Below, in pieces: positions 26,201 to 38,361 of a DNA stretch of 64,000 nt. The stretch is from Isoetes taiwanensis (Eukaryota; Streptophyta; Lycopodiopsida; Isoetales; Isoetaceae), in the NCBI GenBank assembly GCA_021234155.1, contig JAJEKV010000055.1, positions 6,497,017 through 6,561,016 on the forward strand. The letters run 5' to 3'. Made by a program: the position numbers and the translations under genes. The notes below the pieces were generated by a model that had not been told where the DNA came from, made no database searches, and saw only the letters and a program-made list of their open reading frames with translations. Every line of letters begins with the position of its first letter. Position 1 is the first letter of the stretch.

Positions 26201-27609
26201 TATGCTTCTTCAAAAAATGCAAGATAAAATATATAAAAAAGATAACCTGCCCGGTGAATTCAAAAAACTTACAGCGTAAAAAAAAAGTTGAGTGCTAATC
26301 CAAGTCTTATAGATGCGAGAGAGTCAAATCAATGACCGGCTTGTTGGAAGCAAAACCTATAATATCACAAAGAAATGGTAGTCGCCAGAGAGATATTAAA
26401 GGACAAATAAAACAAAATTAGCCAGAACATAAGTGAATGATTAATGACATGATGCAAATACCTAATAATACCCGGTATGCTTTCAAAGATTGATCCGGCT
26501 TTGATCTTTTCGTTTTGTTTCTTGTCTTGAACTCTCAAAGGTAATGATAATAGTCTCCTTCCCCGCATAGAATCGAAAATGGACTCCTTATAATATGCAT
26601 AATCTAGAATATGAAAGAGAGATACCATGCAAGAATCGGGCATACATCTTATATAGAAGATGGTAGATTCACCCGCCAAGCTAGAGGAAGGAAATAGATG
26701 CTCGTCAATGATAGTAAGAATATCAAGGTGCATCTTAGAAAGTTCATCTTCCTCTTTTCTTGGGTATTAGAAGACAAAATCCTCCATGAAGCATGGCGAG
26801 CACCAATAACATTTCTTATAACCTACTTAACAAGAGATTCCCTTTCTTCCGAACAAAAACAGAGCTACCTTTAGTTTTCCAAGTAATGTAGATCTAGCAA
26901 GACGAATCTGATAAAAAGCGTGGAGGCAAAGAAAATCTAAGAAAAAGATATCAAAATGCATGAAAAATGAGCTGAATCCAATTAAAAAGATTCTTACCAT
27001 CAAGATCGCTTCGGCGCCAGGCAAGCTTGGCCACATAAACATGGTCATCACACTTTGTCTCCAAGTGCTCATGTTGTTCATGTCTTGGAATTTTTTCAAC
27101 TTTAATGGGTTTTTGCCCACCAAAGACCTCGCCCCTCAATCACTTTACTTACTTGCGAGATTGAGATCACCGCTACTATAAAGGATTGGGAATTGCTTTC
27201 CGATATTGGGATCCATTTATCTATACCTCGTGATCTATCATATATCCGTCTGGTGTATGTTTGAACTAGATCTTGCACGGACAAAACTTTTTCCCATCTT
27301 ATTGCCTCTCACATATTTGATGAAATACCAAAGGATTCCTAAATTTCATGGTTTTTCTTTTCCTGATAAGAGCATCAAGTGTTTAAGAGCCCTGCATAAA
27401 CTTTCATGTACATACCAAATTAGGATCACGCGGAGGGAACATTTACGAGAGTATGGAAGCTGCTAAGAGCATTATACAACGAAATCGCGAAAAGAAAGAC
27501 CTTTTGAAGCCGTGAGAAGAAAAAAATGGCATCAACCATGCTCCCAAGCAAATGGGGCTGGATGACCGAAAGCATTTACGCAAGAGACGCTTTTTTTAGC
27601 GGTCGCAAG

Positions 27610-27690
27610 ATATGCTAGGTATATCTTAAGCATATACCGGATATGCCCACATACCCACATAAACAAGGGTTTGCCCCCTAGGGGCAACCC
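27610..27690 (+). repeat. Repeat module A, copy 1, with terminal palindrome
   Basis: An AT-rich run with CTAGGTATAT and AGCATATACC leads into a GC-rich palindrome TTGCCCCCTAGGGGCAA at its right end. A related copy lies at 35906-35988. Module B follows directly (27708). Confidence 0.65.
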
Positions 27691-27707
27691 AAACAAAGCC
27701 GGTGACG

Positions 27708-27774
27708 GAGGTTGCCCTCTAGCTTCTTGAGGGTGAAGTGGCTAAATCAAACCGTGAACTCATGTTTTCACAAT
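27708..27774 (+). repeat. Repeat module B, copy 2
   Basis: Matches 23179-23249: GGTTGCCC, GAGGGTGAAGTGGCTAAA, CTCATGTTTTCACAAT. Confidence 0.65.
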
Positions 27775-27929
27775 CTATATACTATATATGAGTATCTTGC
27801 TTGAATTCCTATATAGCCTTTTGAATTCATTTAACTCTATTTCAATTCACCAAAGAGAAAGGAAAAATGTTCATAAAATGCTTCAAATTGTACTTTCTTT
27901 TTGTAAAACAACGTACCTTGTTCAAAGGT

Positions 27930-28135
27930 TCCACTCTCAAACAATGCTATGTTACCTTAGTCCGATATCTACAAATAAATTACATTTAATTTACCAAAAA
28001 AATAATTTTTATAGTAACTTTTGGGTTGCTTGTTGAAAGAGCTCAAACAACACAACGCTATGTTACTTGGTCCGGATATCTTGCAAGTAAATCACACATC
28101 TAAGTTACAAAAATATTTTTTATAAGAACTTCTAG
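27930..28135 (+). repeat. Tandem duplication of ~100 bp
   Basis: 27930-28024 and 28043-28135 share CAA(c)GCTATGTTAC, GTCCG(g)ATATCT, AAGTAAAT-like and ACTT(t/c)T(g/a)GG blocks in the same order. They are diverged copies. Confidence 0.65.
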
Positions 28136-29553
28136 GTGGAAACAAAGGCTCATATTTATATTCTAATCTGTGACATGAGAACCGATAAGTACCTTAGACA
28201 CCGGATCGTGATTTCCCTCATACAAAAGGATTTTTGTATTTATAGGCAATGTGCCTTTGCCATAAAAACCAACTTGACCATTAATGGCCCTAGCTTCGTA
28301 ATTGTTGTTGTGCCGCATAAACCTTCATGTCTACTTAAAGACCAACCGCATGAGCAACCGGGTAAGAACCTACTCTTTGGTATTTGTCCTTTTGGGATTG
28401 TTATACCCGGATGTGGTTTCTACAAGGTCTATTGTTTTGAGAAAAGGTCTATTTGTTTTTTTTGCTTTGTAATTGCAATAACTAATGTGTCAGAATATTA
28501 TCAACTTTATGATATTATTGGAACGAAAATGTAACACAAGAGATACCAAGCTTGAGGCCCATGATGGACATTCTAATATTAATGGTAGAGATAACCTCAA
28601 AGATCACAAATGTTCATGTCTTTGGATGAACTTTCATTGATGGCAAAAAGATTGTGGTGAAGGGTTTTTCAAAGATAACTTGCCAAAATTTGTGTTAAAT
28701 AATCAATAAAAAACATGTATAGGTTATATTCTCTTCCAACAAGGCAAGGCTTGCCTTCCCAAATCTAACATGCACTTTGAGTCTTATCTGCGTCAAAGAT
28801 GAACCTTTTGTCTAGTTTTCCCTACCAAGCGGAAGACAAAGATACGGTAAGACAAAGGTACATGTAATTTGCAAAACCTTTTGTGTGATTCACAAGGCAT
28901 GCCCTAACCTGGGATGTTGTATAATATATCCAACTACAAAAGATATTTGGTATAAGTAAATCAAGACGAACTGACTGAACGCCAAGCTTTTTATTAAGGA
29001 CCGGGCAGATACCATCGCCCCACTAGGAAGACACTGAAGTTTTTAATAGCATCTATGAAAATCAATCGTTGCATGCCTTCAAAACAAGCACTAATGACAT
29101 ACTTTAAGCAATGAATGTCCAAATAAAAGCACTAGCATAAAATGATAATAACGCCTCGACCCAAGACATTCCCCCATCTTGCATTTCAACAAAGATCTAG
29201 GAGAATCATAGCCTTCTAGAGAAGCGCAAAAGCCCTCAACAGATTGTTTACCCGGTTGCTCCAGATAATCTAAGATCAAGAAAAAATGAAACCTGTGCAC
29301 ACCAAGCAAGCATGGATCCATAAATGGCAAAGAACCCCAAATGCATACACTTAAAACCCCTTCAGATCATAGCCACCCGTGGAAGAATCAATGGACTTCA
29401 AAAAATGAACAAATATAGGTTACCTCTAAAAGGAAGCCGGCTCAACTCCTAGAACACTACTTTACAATCATAGCCTTAGCCATCGCCAAAACACCCTCAT
29501 GCTATACCAAACTAATTGGGCAAAGATAAGGCTATATCTAGACAATTAATGGG

Positions 29554-29667
29554 CCTTCTAATCTCTAAATTGGCTATACCTAAATAGTTTAATTGTGTTA
29601 TTTTGTTTGGCCTTCTAATCGCTAAATTGGCTATATCTAGATAGTTTAATTGTGTTATTTTGTTTGG
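29554..29667 (+). repeat. 57-bp unit in two tandem copies
   Basis: 29554-29610 and 29611-29667 are nearly identical. Each starts CCTTCTAATC and ends TTATTTTGTTTGG. Confidence 0.9.
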
Positions 29668-32600
29668 TCATTGCCCTATTATGTTGTTTTCAACTTCTTG
29701 CCCATGCTCATTTTTCATGATATGGACTAGTCCCCTTGTTTTAGTTTGGGCTTAATGCCCTTGTCCATTGTAAATCCCATAGCCCTTGATGGTCTTAAAA
29801 CGCCTACCTACCCACCCAATTATTTATTTTCAACAAAAAATTTGGTGCCCCCTACACCAGAAAACCATTGGCTATCCAACTTTTCCAAATTATGAGCACC
29901 CTCTTCAAGACTTCGCTTACTTTGTCCTAATGATTCTGATATATTAGTGCTTGTCTTCAACAACCATACCATGGTGAGACGCCCTAGATTAGCATTTTTT
30001 GTTGGAACAATAATATAACTATCTTAAGCTTATCAAACCGCAATTTAATGTAATACACTCTAGATTCGCATTTTAGTGTCGTCCAAAAAACAAGTACCAA
30101 ACGCAATTTAATGTAACATTAAAAACTTATTAGATCAAAAAGAAATATCTTTACAACATCAATAACCAAAACATTCCTCAAGAATGAATACAACTTCTCT
30201 TGCAGCTTTTCCTTAACAATGTTCCAACCTTTTGCCGAAAAAAAGCCGAGAACGCCAACACTTTTGCTAATATTTACAATAAATAATTTCTACACTCTCA
30301 TAATCATCAATCCATGAATAATTTGACCTCTTTCTACACCCCGACCATGATATGGACCCATGTTAATGACGGATACCGACGATCCCGACAGAGGCTAGCA
30401 AAAGCCCCGCATGTTGCTTTTGTCATCCTGCTTTTAAAACTCTAAGTTTCCAGAAGGCATTCATTCACTAGGCTTGAAAAGGTGAGGATTTTCTAAAAAC
30501 GCAGCTTTCTCTCCTTATCATTCAACCGAATATTCACCGATGAAACAACCAATTAAATATCCATAAGCACCCAGCTATCACATGCCAAAGATAATGCCAT
30601 TCAAACAAGTATGGCATTTTAAATTTTTTCAAATGGGTTTTCTGGTTTTGAGAAAAGCAAACGAGGTAAGGAAAGGGAGGATGTTGCAAACATGTCATTC
30701 AATCTTCCTAATCAGATTCCATGTATTCCCCGTATTCCATGTTATAAATTAGTTACATCTAGAAATTTAAGTATGATGTGCAATACAAGTAACTTGAACC
30801 ATGAAAGAATGTCATCAACACTTTGCAAAATAATAAGCATTTCCGTGACATAACTAACCCGCAATTCTCGCTGGCATGAGGCGGATGTCAATCTATATAA
30901 AACAAAAACAACATGAGAGGCTTTAACATCAAACAAATACCTAGGTAAGGAAACGGATCTTTGAACCGAGGTGCAAGACATTGCATGAGCTTTACCCGAA
31001 TGCAAAGCCCTATTAAGGTCGCCATATCTGCAGGGTTCGACCGGGGGAGTGAAGATGACCCCGCACCAATTAGCGGATCAGTGCTCTTGCCAAGTTGTGT
31101 CGAGCCGCGGATAGGCATATTCACCTCTTATTCCTTAATCTATACCGCATATAAAGTTCCTCGTTTGTGGGTATGCATGTACAAAATTTGCCGACCGTGA
31201 TAACAAAGATTTGCAAAATACTATAAGATTTGAGGTAATATACTACATGGTGTTGATTTTGTACATGTGAAACATAATTTTAGGAGCTCTCACCCCTCTA
31301 CTGCCACCCGGTGTGAATATGCACCCAAACCAAAGGGGTTTCAAGGGGATTTAATTTGTGATTGTTGGATGTAATGGTTTGTGTTAATTAATGTTAATGG
31401 TGGTAGTGATATGTTTAGTTGGTATATTTAACTCAAAATTTTTTTTGCCTTCGGGCCTCGGGATGGTGTCCGGGTTAATAAATATAGTCGAAAACATATG
31501 TATACATCACAAGAAAAAAATATAACATATATAGCGTAATATCTAATGGTTGAATATCACCATTTCTCGAAATATGCTCTTCAAATTAAGCGTACATAAT
31601 AACTCTTTTAAAATGGTATTGCAAGCAAGATAGTGATTTGTTTATTACCATATGACAATACGCTAATAAGTTCCTTTGGCTAAGCATAAAGAGGATTATG
31701 CACAATCAACATAGGAAGATAGATAACAAAAAGGACACAATGAAATATTCAAACCATTATATGTGATGCAAAGAATTGGAACCACCTTTTATGATCCATT
31801 GATGAAGTTGGGCAAAATTGCATTGCAAGATAAAGGAAAACCTTTCAACAGACAAACCTAGTTGAATGGTGAACATGACAAACCTTTCTTCCCGCTTCAA
31901 CAAACCCCTGTCTTCATGCTTGAATGGTCATCGTGACAAACCCACGAATGGTAATATGGTGAATCCATATTTGTACCACATTTTGCGAGGAGCAAAGATG
32001 TCATTCAAAATGTACATGAAATAGCATGTGCGGATAAAAGAACTAGAATTGCACTTGCCTCCAACAAGAACAAGTCTATCCAAATCAAGTGCACATGCAG
32101 CTTTTTGCATCATTTACTTATTCATCATAACTGATCATTTGTTCTTTCAAGGAGATTGTAACCACCTATGTAATGAATAGATCATAACAAAGAATGACCT
32201 GCTTTAGACTCAAGAAGTATGTATTCACAAAGGCCGTAATTAAAGGGTGAGAAACAAAATAATTACCTTGATTTCCTGTGTCTTGATAGAAGGTCTTCTT
32301 TAATTTCAATAGCTTGAACGATCAGCTCTTCTATCACTTCTTTTGCATTAGCCTTTGTCCATGGCCCTTGTAGCATATGTCCGCAAAACACACAAAAAAA
32401 AATTTCTTAGTATTATAAAGCTAGTTGCCTACAAAGAATAGAAATGGGTTGCTACAGAGAGCAAAGGAAGCTAAGAAGCCTCCTAAGGTTTCATTTTTGC
32501 AATCTTCCCAGCCTTTTAAAGTGTCCAAATTTTGCGCATTACCTCAGAGACAATGGCAAAATTCCATGTATCCAATGCTTAAACAAATGTCTAGATGTCC

Positions 32601-35600
32601 GCTAGAATCTAGACAAGAGAGCAATTTCAATCAAACCTAGTAAGAAGCTTTGGACAATGATTGCAATAAGGTTTAAGATTTAGTACGGGTGATTGCCATG
32701 CTTTTAGCATGCAAATATGTAGAAATTAATCGATATAGGCTTTATTATGAGGTAAACTAAAGATCGATTCAGATTTTCAAAGGATTATAAATTATACAAT
32801 CTATCAGAACATAATGAACATCTCTCAACTCAAGATGTAATATTAGTGATCTCCTTCGACGAAGAGCTTACACCTACTTCCCCAAAAGGGTTGTCGCATC
32901 TTACATAAAAAGGATTAATCAAACCAGCTACCAAATTTTCAGAATTCAGACCAATGGCACTCAATCAACAAATTGCCCCCCTCGAAAGTGACAATCACAA
33001 TCATGGTCTCACTCTTCCGTAAAATAGCATTCTTGACAATCTTCTTCAATTAATTTCCATTAGCAATACTTCAAAGGTAAAGGTTAAGACTCAGAAGGTT
33101 ATGCCATTCATGCAAAGAAAGTCGTTCTCCTTTTCCTTTGAGTCATGGCCAATTGATTAGAAAGCTTGGCCCTAATCCCCAAAAAGTTTTGTCCTTGCAT
33201 CCTAAAAACAAAGACGGGTAGAATTGGTTGCCAATACTTGTTGTATGTGGCCCATTGCGCAAAGATTAAATCCCATGGTCCCTTTTATAGTGATGAACCG
33301 AGAGAAGCATGGATCTAGCTAATGAATTTGCAAGAAGTTTAAGACTTACCTACGGATTTTGTTTATGCACCATCCCTACCGCATCGTTAAGAGTCAAAAC
33401 CCCCGATCCCTAACTCCAAATTAAAAAACAATACCTTTTTGCTTTGTATGGAGTGTGATGCCAAGTTTTGAAACGATCGAGCCGGAGCCTTTGCCGCTTG
33501 CATCAAATCCCGTCATTTGTGGGGTCCAAGCAATCGGCAGAAAGGCAGAACAAAACCCTAAAACACATGAGCTCGATATTACACCTTAACTTTGGATTTT
33601 GTTTAGGGAAAAAATACACGAGGGAAATAGACCATGAAATAGGGTGTTTATTCTCGAGCCATTGATTAAGGACTCAAGGACTTAATCTTGACTATTAAAA
33701 GAAATGCATGGCACGAAAGCATCATGCAAACATGGGTCTAAACCATTGAGAATATGAAATTGAAAATGAAAATACAACGCCAAGACTCTAGATGTACGAT
33801 TAGCACACCCCGAAATACCTACCATCAAATCATATAAAACCATAGGAAAAACGTACAAAAATACAAAAAAAACCCCCTGTTATTATGCTACATATTTAAG
33901 TGGTGGACTAGCGAGATATCAATGTCCGATCAATTGCATATATGGAAGTGACATTGCAAGATGCCATACTGTAACTTGACCACTAATTCATAATTTGTTA
34001 ACACCGGTGATAATATTTCTCTTTCTGGCCGATGTACGCCAGAAAGTGATGTCAAACCTTCTCCATGAGTCTTTAATGTGGTGAAAGAAAATTGAAGCAT
34101 CCTGTCTGTGCATCGATACATAAAAAAGTGGTACATAGCTTGCCCTTATCAAGTTTATAGTGAAGATTTATATCTGGCAAGGTGGGCAAACTATGTAATT
34201 GTACAACCTCCATTGTACTTTGTTTTGAAAATCCAGCTTTGAACCTAGAAAATACTTATCTTTTTGGCCAACACATGGCATTGAGCCGAATTAGAAGGCA
34301 GCGGATTTGGGCTTCCCATATCAAAGATCCCCGCCTTCAATCTTGCAAGAAATACCTAGTTTGCAAATAGATTTCTTCATTCACTCCATATGAGAGCCTA
34401 CTTTTACGCAAAGTTCGTAAGAGAGGATTTATGCGCCAAGAAGCAAAGATAAATGGCTTTTTCCTACAATAGCCTCCGGGAGCCGGAGCAGAGGGAGAAG
34501 AAGATGAACCGAGAGCAGCAACATGGTTAGATTTAGGGCTTCCGGTTGAGAAGCTCTAAGAATGAACGTAATGCATCTCTACATTACCTCCAAAGGGCGT
34601 ACCGAGAATCCAACATACACGCATTCATTGAACAAAGCTACCCGCATTTATGGGACTTAGAGAAAGAAGACGCTTTTGAGGTTTCGGGTTGAATAGCTTA
34701 AGCTTTCCTCTAGTTCTTGCCTTGAACTATCGTGAGTCAATCCGTACGTGATAGGAAGTCCACTCTTAAGCTCAATCCCTTTGTGATCCCCGCATCCGCA
34801 TATTGCGTAGATTCCATGCCGCTCACATCAACCGCAACATGGTTATCATTTGGATCCATAAACTCCACATTCGTAAAATGTATCAAACTCAACCGCAAAA
34901 CTGCATTTTGGCATCCGTGATCTTGAGTTCCGCTTAAAACCCTAGCCACTACCAATCCCAAATGGGATAGAGTTTTCATTTATAATGGAGAAGCAAAAAG
35001 ATGTAGAAAATGAGGGTATACAATGCTCATGTAGAAGAGCCCGATAGGTTGGGAATACAATGCTCGCCTGTGCTTATGCCCGCAGAGTCTTTAGTTATCT
35101 CTATGCTTCCATTGCTGAGCATGGAGTCTCCATGTAATGTTAGGTTTGAAGAAGCATCGAATGAACTATAGGAAAAGGTAATGTCTTGAGCATATGCATA
35201 GGTGATCAAGAAACGTAGAGTAGAGGATATAAGGGTTTTCTCAATTTGATCATGAACATATGGTTGACATGGTCAGTGTTCCTCATCCCGATAGAAGATG
35301 AAGAAACATAAGGCTTAAGACCGAATCAGAAGAAAGAGAACCCTTGTTGCGCATCCGATATAATCGGATGCTATCAACTTCTAGATTTGATCATTTTCAA
35401 AACATGCAATCTAATGTGCAAAGAAAACAAAGTTTCTTAGCAATTTAAAGCATTTAGTCCCTCAAAAGGCCAATATAGCCATAGAACTTACCGGGTTCAT
35501 TGTGACAATTTCTCGATCCGCCATATCCAATGCCCAAAGCCACCACAACCATCAATTGCATTGATTATTGTGTCAGGTTGAGCTGCACATTAGGTTAAAA

Positions 35601-35905
35601 CCTAATGCAAAGTTGATAAATCATCTTATTTTTTCAACACAAAGTACCACAAGAAAAGAAAAGGACCTTTTTGTTTCATAAATTGCACCGAAGTTTGAGA
35701 GAGGGTGCCAACTCCTAGATAACGGTTAAGCCGATCAAATCGATCTAGACCCAAATCAGCCATCCTCACGCCTACCCCGCTTTTTCGACTCATTTCTCTC
35801 ATGCCGATGGCCTCCATGCATCCAAACTTCCTAAACAGCCTTGCAGATGCAATAAAGAAATTACCGACAACAATGGATGACCTAAGGAAAGTTTTAGCAG
35901 TTTTA

Positions 35906-35988
35906 GCATATTCTAGGTATATGCTAGCATATACCATGAATATGCCAAAACCCATTATAAACAAGGGATTGCCCCCTAGGGACAACCC
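35906..35988 (+). repeat. Repeat module A, copy 2
   Basis: Shares CTAGGTATATG, AGCATATACC and the GC-rich end ATTGCCCCCTAGGGACAA with 27610-27690. The palindrome here has one altered position. Confidence 0.65.
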
Positions 35989-37994
35989 AAAAACATGAAT
36001 AAACAAGTAATGGTCTTACTAAGGCTTTGTGCATTAAAATTGAGAATGGTGAGAGGGCTTACCATTGACTTTGAATATGTTGAAAATAATTTCATTTTTG
36101 CTCGAAATCGATTTAGGGCCCTTTAAATCGATTTAGGGTTAGGAGCCAAGTCGCCACCGTGGTCGCTATAAAATGCTTTGATCTACCCGATGCTTCAATC
36201 TACCAAAAGGTTCGCCCCAAGCATGTTAGGCTTCCACCAGATCAGAGCCGCATCGATTCAATGGCAAAATACACGAGATTACTCAAAATCATTTTAGGGC
36301 TATCTAATGGAACCCTAGATCGCAGATGCAGTAGAGAATGGGCCCGATTCATGTTTTTCGACCGCTATAACCTATTGCTTGGGTTGGAGACATCCGATAC
36401 AAATGCAGTGATCTCAATCAAATGTTGTGGAAGATATAATTCAAACTTCCCCCGGTAAAGCACAAATCCAGCTCATTCAATATAAAACAAAGGTTTGTCG
36501 TCCTCGATAATTTCGTTTTTGCATGCTTGGATGTACTTGAACGATGCATCTATTCATGTCATAATGTTTTTATTTGTTATTTGGATTTTCAAGAGCCAAG
36601 ATATCCGATATCTGATGGCAAATGACTTTGATTTAGAAAAAGATACAGTAAAACATGTGCACAGTGTTTAGCTTTTGTTTGCATGGAAATTTTTCTAGAA
36701 AAATATACAAGAGGCTACTTGATTTCTAATGGCTCTCTCGGCCCTTTTACATGACTGGGCATAATCGAAATGTAGTTTTGCCTTAAATGGCATTTGCAAA
36801 TGCAAAGGAGCCCGCTGCCATGAAACATGGAGCTTGAGTTGTGCTTGAAGCATGGAGCAGTTAGCAAGATAAGCTTTGAGCAAAGTTAGCAAAGACCATT
36901 TCATAATAAATATGTTCTAAGATACATGAAAAATAAATGATTATACAAGTTTTATAATTTATGTGTTGCATAAATTTCTCAAATAGGCGTAAATATGTAT
37001 TTGGTTTTGCCATTTAACCGTGTTCAATTTTGGAAGTTCAAGCATAAGAAATTATGGTCAGATTTTGCTATGGCACCTATTTAAATTCATTCTATCAATT
37101 CATTGTGCCCTTGGTGCCATAACTGATATATGCTGAAGTTAACTTGGCTTGTAGGTCTATATCCCAAAAGAAACTTTGTTTTGCTATAGACCGTGATCTC
37201 AAACTGCCAATGGCAATGGCGAATGCTGGGAATTATCTACCTAATCTTGAAATGCCGATCCGCAACTAGAGCACATGACTCGACAAGTTTTCTAAGGTCC
37301 GATTCACTGCTTGCATATTTTACATTGATTGATGCTTACTACAAATAAGTGATGCACAAACATAACTTGTGTCCTATTGTTTTTGAGATATATGCCTATG
37401 CTTCCATAGCAAAAGTGTATCTAGAAACTTTACTTTCATGCATTTGATGCTTGTTTCACCATGGAAAGGAATGCATTTTCTTCTTTTCAAAACATTGTCT
37501 AAGGTAATTAAACTAAGTTACTTCTAAGGAGCTGCATATAATATACTCAAAATGAAAAGGTAACTCACCATTTTCTATGTCCAAGTTTTTATTCTTGTCT
37601 AGTTATTATTCTAATGGTGAGATGATTGTTTGGTCAAGCAGGACACCAAAGAAAGGATTTAAAAAAGTCAAGTATTTGAAGACCGCAATTGAAACGTTTT
37701 TAAAGCCTCTCGGATTTCTTCTCTTTGATGTCGATATAGTTTGTCGGAGCCCATTGTCTCATGACCTTTATTGGCATTGTAAAGATTGTCAATTTTGACA
37801 TGTAACTATGGTTAGATTTCAATACAAAAAATTTTTCTTCTATATACACTCTTATCTCTTTATAAATCAGATCTTGTTAAATTCAAGCATCATTATAGTC
37901 CAGACAAAATCCAAATAGCTTTTTATAATGATGAAATGATGACAATGACAAGAATGTTGATGAAAATGTGTTAAAACACCAATGAAGCATATGA

Positions 37995-38358
37995 TAGATG
38001 TGCTAAACAAATCTGATGAAAAACTTGATGTAAAATTTGACTAAAACCCGACGTAATTTTTGACGATATACTATGACGCAATATTTCCACGATATATATG
38101 TGGACGAAAATATATGTGACGAAAAATTCGGACGCTAAGTCCGACGAAAAAATATGATTTAAAACATGACGAAAATTCTTCGACGATTTTATGGCCGTTG
38201 AATTAACTGGACGAAAAATTCGACGCAAAAATCCGGACGATTTTTCGTCAGAGAATATACGTCAGAATATGCGTCAATATATGAGTCTGGGCAATTGCCT
38301 ATTCTGTGAAGGGTTTCTGACGATTTTTCTGACGCAAAACAGGTTTTCTCTTGTAGTG
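37995..38358 (+). repeat. Right terminal and subterminal repeat array of the CACTA-like element
   Basis: Degenerate GACGAAAA-type units (38000-38235) are followed by GACGATTTTTCGTCAG, ACGTCAGAATATGCGTCA, and finally TTTTTCTGACGCAAAACAGG and TTCTCTTGTAGTG at 38346-38358. It mirrors the left end at 6713. ATT follows at 38359-38361. Confidence 0.8.
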
Positions 38359-38361
38359 ATT

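Larger units (their letters stand above)
22381..37990. other. AT-rich body of the CACTA-like element, no recognisable gene
   Basis: About 15.6 kb without a gene I can name. The longest frame is 28136-28534 (132 codons, Cys- and Ile-rich, unrecognised). Others, such as 25887-26279 (plus) and 26365-26733 and 26827-27123 (minus), have no motif. A minus-strand stretch around 26990-27290 contains GTAAG-type donor sites next to frame ends and could be an ancient exon pair, but I could not assign it. No CACTA transposase, RT or integrase signature was found. A-tracts occur at about 23158, 24652 and 24835. The short duplicated modules are listed separately. Confidence 0.4.
6713..38358. mobile_element. 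Possible giant CACTA-like (EnSpm/CMC) DNA transposon
   Basis: At 6713 the sequence begins CACTACAAGAGAATGCC and at 38358 it ends with the inverse, ...TTCTCTTGTAGTG. These are facing ends of the CACTACAAGAAAA type that defines plant CACTA transposons. Over the outer ~30 bp the two ends agree at most positions, diverging mainly after the first 13 bases. Both are flanked by ATT (6710-6712 and 38359-38361), the 3-bp target duplication expected for this superfamily. Each end continues into ~350 bp of short subterminal repeats built on CTGACGAAAA. No other copy of either end was found between them. If it is one element it is 31,646 bp, enlarged by nested LINE and gypsy insertions (8.2-22.4 kb). No CACTA transposase (TNP2-like) could be recognised in the remaining body, so it would be non-autonomous or badly decayed. 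The alternative is two separate half-elements whose other ends are lost. Confidence 0.5.

Noticed and set aside
26827-27290. Minus-strand exon-like pieces with GTAAG donors
   Set aside because: No protein family could be assigned and the acceptor sites are not convincing. Mentioned only in the region description.
31021-31050. GGTTCGACC, a tRNA B-box-like motif
   Set aside because: No A-box or cloverleaf could be built around it.
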